64,000 nucleotides of DNA from Pseudomonadota bacterium. GTDB lineage: Bacteria; Desulfobacterota; Desulfobulbia; Desulfobulbales; JAGXFP01. Under the pieces are notes generated by a model. The model saw nothing but the letters and a program-made list of their open reading frames with translations, had not been told where the DNA came from and did not search any database. The DNA is taken from the NCBI GenBank assembly GCA_018814305.1, contig JAHJAA010000082.1:44794-108793 (forward strand), read 5' to 3'. Made by a program: the position numbers and the translations under genes. Below, one piece after another: positions 58,453 through 64,000 of the stretch (the stretch's first letter is position 1; the number at the start of each line of letters is the position of its first letter).

Positions 58453-60084
58453 ATGCTAAGACTAACGGAACTTAAGCTCCCCCTTGACCATGACGAAGCC
58501 GACCTCAGGGCGGCAATCGTCAAGCGGCTCGGTATTTCGGCCAAGGATCTTACCGGTTACACCATCTTTCGGCGCGGAGTTGATGCGCGAAAGTCCCACA
58601 CTATTGTCTTTATTTATACTGTTGATCTCCAGGTGGCTGATGAGAAGGCACTTCTGGCAGCCTTTGCCGGAGAGCGCTGCCTTAAACCCGCCCCAGATAC
58701 TACCTATCATTTTGTCGCCCGAGCCCCGAAGGAAGGTCTTCCTGCTCGGCCAGTCATTGTCGGCATGGGGCCATCCGGTCTTTTTGCCGGGTTGATCCTC
58801 GCTCAATCCGGATTCCGACCGTTGATTCTGGAACGCGGCAAGGCGGTACGGGAACGGACCAAGGATACCTTTGATCTGTGGCGTAAAGGCAAACTTGATC
58901 CGGAATCAAATGTTCAGTTCGGTGAGGGGGGGGCCGGGACCTTTTCCGATGGTAAGTTGCACACCCAGATCAAGGATCCCAAGCATTACGGCAGAAAGGT
59001 TCTGACTGAATTCGTTACGGCCGGGGCACCACCGGAGATCCTCTATGTCAGTAAACCCCATATCGGGACGTATCGCCTGGTGGGCATTGTGGAAAAGATG
59101 CGGGCCGCCATCCAGACTTTGGGTGGTGAGATTCGCTTCCAAAGCCGGGTGGATGATATTGTCATCGAAAATGGCCGGGTTTGTGGGGTTGTGCTGGCTG
59201 GTGGAGAGCATATCGTCACCAACCATCTCATCCTGGCCATTGGCCATAGTGCCCGTGATACCTTTGAGATGCTGCACCGGCGCGGGGTCTTTATGGAAGC
59301 GAAACCCTTTTCCATTGGTTTTCGTATTGAGCACCCCCAGTCGCTGATCGATCAAAGTCGTCATGGCAATAACGCCAATAATCCCTTGCTCGGAGCGGCT
59401 GATTACAAACTGGTCCATCATGCAAGCAATGGCCGTTCGGTCTACAGCTTCTGCATGTGCCCCGGCGGCACCGTGGTCGCCGCCACCTCTGAGACGGGTC
59501 GAGTGGTGACCAACGGCATGAGCCAGTACTCACGCAAGGAACGTAACGCCAATAGTGGGATCGTGGTGGGCATCTCACCGGAGGACTATCCGGATGGTCC
59601 ACTGGCCGGGATAGAGTTTCAACGGCGCTGGGAGTCACTGGCATTTGAACTGGGCGGCGGTAATTATCAGGCCCCAGCCCAACTGGTTGGTGATTTTCTG
59701 GCTGGTCGAACCTCCAGTTCGCTCGGTTCGGTCAAGCCTTCTTATACCCCGGGGGTCCATTTGACCAATCTCAGCACCGCCCTGCCGGATTACGCCATTA
59801 CCGCTATCCGTGAGGCTCTGCCGGTCTTCGCCAGTCAGATCAAGGGATTTGATTTGCCGGATGCTGTGTTGACTGGGGTGGAAACCCGCACCTCTTCGCC
59901 GGTCAGGATAAAGCGCGATCAGGCTAATCTGCAGAGTATCAACACCCAAGGGTTATATCCCTCAGGTGAAGGTGCCGGCTATGCGGGGGGGATTCTTTCC
60001 TCGGCCGTAGACGGGATTAAGGTTGCCGAAGCGGTGGCTATAAACATGCTGGCTGCCGCCACTATTGGCGGGCATCAGGCGTAA
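58453..60084 (+). CDS. FAD-dependent dehydrogenase (COG2509 type)
   Basis: Protein of 543 residues. An N-terminal domain of about 85 residues (LRLTELKLPLDHDEADLRAA, then YTIFRRGVDARK) precedes the FAD fold with VIVGMGPSGLFAGLILAQSG. Next come NVQFGEGGAGTFSDGKLHTQ and, at the end, GLYPSGEGAGYAGGILSSAVDG, which are typical of this uncharacterised flavoprotein family. Substrate unknown. No ribosome site is obvious before ATG 58453, but the family similarity starts there. The radical SAM gene begins 15 bases downstream. Confidence 0.88.
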   Translation: MLRLTELKLPLDHDEADLRAAIVKRLGISAKDLTGYTIFRRGVDARKSHTIVFIYTVDLQVADEKALLAAFAGERCLKPAPDTTYHFVARAPKEGLPARPVIVGMGPSGLFAGLILAQSGFRPLILERGKAVRERTKDTFDLWRKGKLDPESNVQFGEGGAGTFSDGKLHTQIKDPKHYGRKVLTEFVTAGAPPEILYVSKPHIGTYRLVGIVEKMRAAIQTLGGEIRFQSRVDDIVIENGRVCGVVLAGGEHIVTNHLILAIGHSARDTFEMLHRRGVFMEAKPFSIGFRIEHPQSLIDQSRHGNNANNPLLGAADYKLVHHASNGRSVYSFCMCPGGTVVAATSETGRVVTNGMSQYSRKERNANSGIVVGISPEDYPDGPLAGIEFQRRWESLAFELGGGNYQAPAQLVGDFLAGRTSSSLGSVKPSYTPGVHLTNLSTALPDYAITAIREALPVFASQIKGFDLPDAVLTGVETRTSSPVRIKRDQANLQSINTQGLYPSGEGAGYAGGILSSAVDGIKVAEAVAINMLAAATIGGHQA

Positions 60085-60099
60085 GCTGGCTGATTGGCT

Positions 60100-62097
60100 A
60101 TGGATAACTGTCACAACATGGTCGCTCTTCCCATGGCAAGCGGATTTTATCTCATCTTTCCTTCTTTTGCCGATTCCACCTGGCCATACGTCGGTCTGCC
60201 CACCCTTAAGGGCTATTTGGCTCGGCGGGGGATCGGAGTCACTGTTCTGGATTACAATATCGAAGGGCTCCATTTCCTTCTAGCTGTCGATACTATGGAG
60301 GCATGGCGGCAAAAAATTGTTGGACGCTTTGACGATTTAAATAACCGTAAACGATTGTCGCTCTACGAACAGATGGAGTATTGGCGTTTGGCCGAGGCCA
60401 TTCCGCGCTGTCATGAATATCTCAATTGTCTTGCGATGATGAGAGACCCCGAGCGGTTTTATCAGCAAAAAGACTATCTCCAGGCCCGGGATGGCTTTGA
60501 GGATTTTTTTCAGGTAATGGAAGCGGTTTTTTTCCCTTTTCGGTTCAGTTTTAATCGCGCGGACCATCTGGTGGCTCCCTGGGATTTCACACTCATCGAG
60601 GAGTATATAGCTAAGCAGCAGAGTCCTCTTGACCTGTTTTATCGGCAACAGCTTGATTCCCTGGTTGACCCTCGTTTTATCGGGATTTCCCTCACCTTTG
60701 TCTCCCAGATTCCCGAAACCTTTTATCTTTGCCGATTGATCAGGGAGCGTTTCCCAACCTGTTTTCTGATGCTGGGTGGACCATGTATCGATCAGATCGT
60801 CCAAAACAGTGAAGCTGAAACGGTGGACCGGATTTTTGAGTATGTAGATGGGGTGGGGATGCAGGAGGGGGAGCAAACCCTGGAGCAGCTTCTGCCTCTG
60901 CTGAACGGAGAAGGGCAGGTACCCGGAGGATTTGCCACCATTCCTAACCTGATCATGCCAGGGGATGATTCCGGGAGTTTGAGCCAAGGTCCTTCGGTGA
61001 CCTTTGACTTGGCGGAAGCGGTAAGTCCCGATTATTCCGATCTTGACCTGGACCGGTATCTTGCACCGGAGCGGTTGCTGCTGTACAGCCCGACCAGGGG
61101 GTGTTACTGGAATAAATGTTCCTTCTGCAGTTATGGCTTTAATCAGTCCGGTCGCCACGCCTATCGGGAGATCCCGGTGGCACGGGCTGTTGCCGATCTG
61201 AGTGGGATGCAGCAGGAGTTCGGGGTTACGAACTTTTATCTTTCGGCGGACGTACTCTCTCCGGCCTATGCCTTGGCCTTGGCCGAGGAGATTATCAAGG
61301 ATGGTTTGCAGATTCGCTGGTCAACCGATCTTAGGATTGAGTCAGCCTATACCCCGGAACGATGCCGTCTTCTCTACAGTTCCGGGCTCCGGGCCGTGGC
61401 CTTTGGAATCGAAAGCGGCTCCGACCGGGTTCTGCAGTTGATGAATAAGGGAATTGATCCGGAGTTGATCCGTCGGATCAACCGGAATTTTCATCAAGCC
61501 GGAATTTCAACCAGTTGGATGACTTTTCTCAACCATCCCGGTGAAACCGAGGCGGAGGCGGAGCAAACCCTCGAGCTGATTGAACAGCAAAGTGGAATGA
61601 TTGACCAATTTATTGCCGGGTCGTTTAATCTTACCCCGGGGTCACTTATTTCCTGTCATCCTGAAAAGTATGGGATTGATACGGTTTATCATACCCAGGG
61701 GGATATCTTCCGGCTTTTCCCACTTTTTGAAATGGATGAGGGCTACACTCCTTCATCTGAATATGACACAATAGAAGAAAAGATCGATCTGCTTTCCCAA
61801 CGGTATCATCTGGATCATTACCCTTGGGCCGGGGCCATTTCGACCCACCATTCTTTTTTGTACCTGTTGCATTCAGGGCAGCGGGTTTTTGCCCGCCCTT
61901 GGCCCCGGTCGGTTGCTAAAAGGCGGCGGCGGAGTGATCTCAAGCTTGGACGGTTGAAATTCTCCCTGGTCGATTGCCGCCAACGCGAACAGTTATTTAT
62001 GGATCAATATCTCACGGAGGGACTGCAGTCGAGGAAGAATGGTCAGCCGGCCCCTTTGAGTTTTGATCACTTCCAGAATGCCTTAAAGAAAAAATGA
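60100..62097 (+). CDS. B12-binding-type radical SAM protein
   Basis: Protein of about 665 residues. The N-terminal part reads YLIFPSFADSTWPYVGLPTLKGYLARRG and later has a ITFVSQ-type/LMLGGPCIDQI segment, as in B12-binding radical SAM enzymes, though the B12-ligand DxHxxG is not seen. The radical SAM core has GCYWNKCSFCSYG: cysteines spaced C-x4-C-x2-C rather than C-x3-C-x2-C. AFGIESGSDRVLQLMNKGI and GETEAEAEQTLELI are standard core strands. The tail of about 150 residues is specific to this group. A 4Fe-4S ferredoxin gene follows 100 bases on and may supply electrons. Substrate unknown. Confidence 0.85.
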   Translation: MDNCHNMVALPMASGFYLIFPSFADSTWPYVGLPTLKGYLARRGIGVTVLDYNIEGLHFLLAVDTMEAWRQKIVGRFDDLNNRKRLSLYEQMEYWRLAEAIPRCHEYLNCLAMMRDPERFYQQKDYLQARDGFEDFFQVMEAVFFPFRFSFNRADHLVAPWDFTLIEEYIAKQQSPLDLFYRQQLDSLVDPRFIGISLTFVSQIPETFYLCRLIRERFPTCFLMLGGPCIDQIVQNSEAETVDRIFEYVDGVGMQEGEQTLEQLLPLLNGEGQVPGGFATIPNLIMPGDDSGSLSQGPSVTFDLAEAVSPDYSDLDLDRYLAPERLLLYSPTRGCYWNKCSFCSYGFNQSGRHAYREIPVARAVADLSGMQQEFGVTNFYLSADVLSPAYALALAEEIIKDGLQIRWSTDLRIESAYTPERCRLLYSSGLRAVAFGIESGSDRVLQLMNKGIDPELIRRINRNFHQAGISTSWMTFLNHPGETEAEAEQTLELIEQQSGMIDQFIAGSFNLTPGSLISCHPEKYGIDTVYHTQGDIFRLFPLFEMDEGYTPSSEYDTIEEKIDLLSQRYHLDHYPWAGAISTHHSFLYLLHSGQRVFARPWPRSVAKRRRRSDLKLGRLKFSLVDCRQREQLFMDQYLTEGLQSRKNGQPAPLSFDHFQNALKKK

Positions 62098-62200
62098 TGG
62101 GTAGGCTGGATTTTTTTTAATTTTTATTCGTATTTATTTGCCCCCGAGAGGCAAACTGAGATTATAAAATATTCCCCTTAACTCTGGAGGAACTATCCAT

Positions 62201-62401
62201 ATGAAGACTGTCATTGTTGATCATGAGTTGTGCATTGGTTGTGGGGTCTGTACTGATATCTGCCCCGAGGTCTTTGAGATTCTGGAAGATAAATCAGTGG
62301 TGGTCGGACCGGAACACTGTGAAGGCTGCGATTGTGAAGAGGCCATTGATTCATGCCCCGTCGACGCCATCGAATGGGAGGATGACGACGATGATGAATA
62401 A
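62201..62401 (+). CDS. 4Fe-4S ferredoxin
   Basis: Acidic protein of 66 residues: Cys11, 14, 17 and 21 in CIGCGVCTDICPE, then a second group HCEGCDCEEAIDSCPVDAI. Monocluster ferredoxins of sulfate reducers have one CxxCxxC plus a distant CP; here both a distant CP and extra cysteines (C40, C43, C45) remain, so one or two clusters are possible. The tail is very acidic (EWEDDDDDE). CTGGAGGAA precedes the ATG. It likely serves the radical SAM enzyme or a general pool. Confidence 0.92.
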   Translation: MKTVIVDHELCIGCGVCTDICPEVFEILEDKSVVVGPEHCEGCDCEEAIDSCPVDAIEWEDDDDDE

Positions 62402-62548
62402 GCCGGATCAGGGCGGGGTGATCACTCAATAGTGCCGGGATGAAATCGTCGTCGCTAACGTGATAGGCCAAAAACAATAATTCTATAAATCGTAATAAAT
62501 TGTTACCCGGTGCCTTGTATTGTGTTATGATATGTTATATATCTACCC

Positions 62549-62809
62549 ATGAATGAAATCGTTTGGCATAATCGGGCACGTAAGCAGATGAAGAAAATTC
62601 CTAATCAATATAGGGAGGCAATCTTTAACGATATTGACCGATTAGCGACATTTCCACAATGCGTATCCCTTGATTTAAAAGAACTTAAAAATCATCGCTA
62701 CGACTATCGGTTGAGGGTTGGCCGCTACCGAATCATGTTCGATTTTGACGACGGTATAAAAATCATTGAAATACAAGAGGTAAAAAAACGAGATGAGCGC
62801 ACATACTGA
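62549..62809 (+). CDS. RelE/HigB-type toxin
   Basis: Protein of 86 residues: VWHNRARKQMKKIPNQYREAI, LATFPQCVSLDLKELKNHRYDYRLRVGRYRIMFDF and the C-terminal KIIEIQEVKKRDERTY are textbook RelE-superfamily. It is probably an mRNA interferase active at the ribosome; the Arg, Lys and Tyr residues needed are present. The toxin comes before the antitoxin, as in higBA, and their frames overlap by 17 bases. The upstream gap has two similar 10-base stretches starting GTTAT (about 62522-62541) near a possible TATGAT -10 box. Confidence 0.88.
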   Translation: MNEIVWHNRARKQMKKIPNQYREAIFNDIDRLATFPQCVSLDLKELKNHRYDYRLRVGRYRIMFDFDDGIKIIEIQEVKKRDERTY

Positions 62810-63137
62810 TCCTCAAATAATTATTCAAAACGGTAAACCCGCCTTTGCGGTTATCCCTTGGGATTCATACCAAAAATTACTTCATAATCAGGCAGAAGCC
62901 GACGAATCAGATGTATGGTTTCCCAATGAGGTTGTTAAGGCCAATGTCAGAGGGGAAACTCTTGTCAAGGCTTGGCGTGGGTATTTCAAGCTTACCCAAA
63001 AGGAATTGGCCGAAAAAGCTGGAATGAAACAGTCCGCTTTAGCCCGACTCGAAAATGGCAATTCCAACCCAAGGAAAGCAACATTAAAGAAAATAGCTGA
63101 AGCCCTGGGAATCGAACTTGACCAACTCTTTGATTAA
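62793..63137 (+). CDS. Antitoxin with Phd-like and Xre-type parts
   Basis: Protein of 114 residues. The N-terminus (PQIIIQNGKPAFAVIPWDSYQKLL) is like the start of Phd/YefM antitoxins; residues about 55-114 are a Cro/CI-type helix-turn-helix (LTQKELAEKAGMKQSALARLENG, then TLKKIAEALGIELDQLF). The usual antitoxins have one or the other, and here both are joined. The HTH would repress the operon and the N-terminal part would bind the toxin. It overlaps the toxin gene by 17 bases. Confidence 0.88.
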   Translation: MSAHTDPQIIIQNGKPAFAVIPWDSYQKLLHNQAEADESDVWFPNEVVKANVRGETLVKAWRGYFKLTQKELAEKAGMKQSALARLENGNSNPRKATLKKIAEALGIELDQLFD

Positions 63138-63199
63138 GGGCTGGCATATCAAGTCATTTGCTCATTGGATCTGGACCAAGTTTTCTACTTGGTGCCCGG

Positions 63200-63370
63200 T
63201 TAATCGAAGATCTCAACATCGCCATGCTTACAAACTGAACAACGGAGCATGGCATTGGACCGGTCTTCAAAGGCAACCCGCCAATGCTCTTCAATAATCT
63301 CCTTCTCGACGTTTTTCTGGCATTCATCGCAAATCCACCGATCGCCGGTGGGTGTTACCCATAATTTCAT
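63200..63370 (-). CDS. Small zinc-ribbon-like protein
   Basis: A 56-residue product read from the minus strand: MKLWVTPTGDRWICDECQKN, then a Glu-rich helix (EKEIIEEHWRVAFED), and LRCSVCKHGDVEIFD. Two CxxC pairs (CDEC, CSVC) about 30 residues apart could hold one zinc ion. AAGGA lies nine bases before the ATG. I know no named family. It is divergent from nothing obvious and converges with the antitoxin gene; it may be part of an accessory set with the toxin-antitoxin pair. Confidence 0.7.
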   Translation of the reverse strand: MKLWVTPTGDRWICDECQKNVEKEIIEEHWRVAFEDRSNAMLRCSVCKHGDVEIFD

Positions 63371-63903
63371 ATCGTCTGGTCCTTGATTGTTCTATTGAGG
63401 ATTTACTTGCCAGGCTCATAATTCACCTGAATTGTTTTTGTCGTTTATCGTCCGGCGCTGAGATCTTAATATCAGATATTACCATTATCTGCTCTTTTTT
63501 ACCCTTCGAATTCGGTTCCACAACTCGGTGTTGCTTATTTTCCTAACGCAGGCTAAAAACAAAACTGGCGTTAACTTGTAGATTCTTCCTGCTGTATGCC
63601 CTTTACCTTGATAGTCAAGTTGTTTTGGATATATTTTTACGCGTAAACTACTCTTTCGATGCCATCCAATAGTTACGAACGCTATGTTAGCAGCGGGTAA
63701 CGAACAAATCCTCCGAGCCTTTATTTAATAGTGCATACGCTTTCATTAGACAGCAGTGAAATAAAATGTAGGACAAACCTTACAAAAAAAAAGGCATCTG
63801 TCTTACAGATTAAATTACAATTTTTTTATATATAAAATTAAAAGAATTATCATCTCACTTATTAATGGTGTTGAAAAGACTCAATGAATATTCAATGAAA
63901 ACG

Positions 63904-63932
63904 GTTACATAAGACAGAAAAGCCTCTATAAT
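63904..63932 (+). promoter_or_regulatory. Promoter of the gene at the right edge
   Basis: Perfect -10 TATAAT (63927-63932), 17 bases after GTTACA (63904-63909), a fair -35. Transcription should start near 63939, within a small palindrome AGGGAGTCCCT (63937-63947). Confidence 0.6.
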
Positions 63933-63982
63933 GACAAGGGAGTCCCTACCAAAAGAAACCCTGACCAAAACGGAGGCTTTTC
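63917..63982 (+). repeat. Inverted repeat covering the Shine-Dalgarno
   Basis: GAAAAGCCTC (63917-63926) is the exact complement of GAGGCTTTTC (63973-63982). The right arm contains the GGAGG region just before the ATG at 63983. The left arm lies upstream of the expected start of transcription, so only read-through messages carry both arms and can hide the ribosome site. Confidence 0.7.
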
Positions 63983-64000
63983 ATGCACCATAAGAATATC
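63983..64000 (+). CDS. Start of a gene cut by the window edge
   Basis: ATG at 63983 with CGGAGG six bases upstream; only six codons (MHHKNI) are in the window. The fold-back of the leader over the ribosome site and the AT-rich surroundings suggest a transposase, but the protein itself cannot be named from six residues. Confidence 0.5.

Larger units (their letters stand above)
63371..63982. other. AT-rich accessory region before the final gene
   Basis: About 610 bases, markedly AT-rich from 63710 on, with no convincing gene. It has a nested hairpin near 63672-63701 (GTTAC ... GTAAC around GCTA ... TAGC) with GAAC after each outer arm, and many T/A runs. Base composition differs from the rest of the window, which fits recently acquired DNA or the end of a mobile element. 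Confidence 0.5.

Noticed and set aside
61180..61200. TGGCAC...TTGC resembling a sigma-54 promoter
   Set aside because: The spacing is one base too long and it lies inside the radical SAM coding sequence.
62384..62453. GACGACGAT/ATCGTCGTC inverted repeat after the ferredoxin gene
   Set aside because: The left arm lies in the acidic coding tail, where GAC/GAT repeats arise from Asp codons, and no T run follows.

Overview
The window looks like chromosomal DNA of an anaerobic, Gram-negative member of the former Deltaproteobacteria (Desulfobacterota), probably near Desulfobulbales. This placement is an inference. It rests on a complete early lipid A set using LpxI, a class II (B12-dependent) ribonucleotide reductase, rubredoxin and low-potential ferredoxin, a cobalamin-type radical SAM enzyme, a TAXI-type TRAP transporter, and a PxxKW cysteine-rich protein. 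Most of the window is dense, moderately GC-rich housekeeping DNA. Two patches are different: the stretch from about 5.5 to 6.5 kb, which holds retroelement debris, and the AT-rich right end after 62.4 kb.

Layout. 0-5.5 kb: CvfB-like S1 protein, a PilZ protein, and an SbcD/SbcC (Mre11/Rad50) pair, all on the minus strand. 5.5-6.5 kb: a ParD-like/RelE-like toxin-antitoxin module lying between the 3' ends of two decayed group II introns. 6.8-8.5 kb: a two-CW protein, an SRAP DNA-repair protein and an EEP-family phosphatase/nuclease. 8.8-12.7 kb: a YbbA/YbbP/TesA-like ABC exporter and esterase operon. 12.8-18.1 kb: rubredoxin, a structured intergenic region, TAXI-TRAP transporter genes and an AEC carrier. 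18-21 kb: a fused MrfA-MrfB-type helicase-exonuclease. 21-24 kb: an SH3 protein, a DUF3047 protein and a GAF-HD-GYP protein. 24-28 kb: tlyA, glmM, cdaR, cdaA (c-di-AMP synthesis). 28.5-34 kb: rpsT and trpEGDCF. 34-44 kb: a Do-type protease, a cyclic-nucleotide-like/PilZ regulator, a cold-shock protein, a Bax-inhibitor-1 family membrane protein, a PxxKW protein, PilC and several unknown proteins. 44.5-50.5 kb: an IHF/HU protein, lpxD, fabZ, lpxA, lpxI and a MurU/AmgK-like pair. 50.5-62.4 kb: Der and an overlapping histidine kinase, class II RNR, YjbQ, an MBL hydrolase, a flavoprotein, a radical SAM enzyme and a ferredoxin. 62.5-64 kb: a second toxin-antitoxin pair, a tiny zinc-ribbon gene and the first codons of a gene that may belong to an insertion sequence.

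How the genes work together. The strongest functional groupings are envelope synthesis (lpxD-fabZ-lpxA-lpxI plus the sugar kinase/nucleotidyltransferase pair, and cdaA-cdaR-glmM linking c-di-AMP to amino-sugar supply), DNA repair (SbcCD, SRAP, MrfAB fusion), second-messenger signalling (two PilZ proteins, HD-GYP, CdaA) and tryptophan synthesis without trpBA. I found no tRNA, rRNA or CRISPR. No obviously new multi-gene defence or biosynthetic system stands out. The most unusual items are the toxin-antitoxin module between facing group II intron relics, the read-through-sensing hairpin over the Shine-Dalgarno at the right edge, the lipoyl-like tail on the TRAP permease, and the structured leaders before the TRAP operon and nrdJ.
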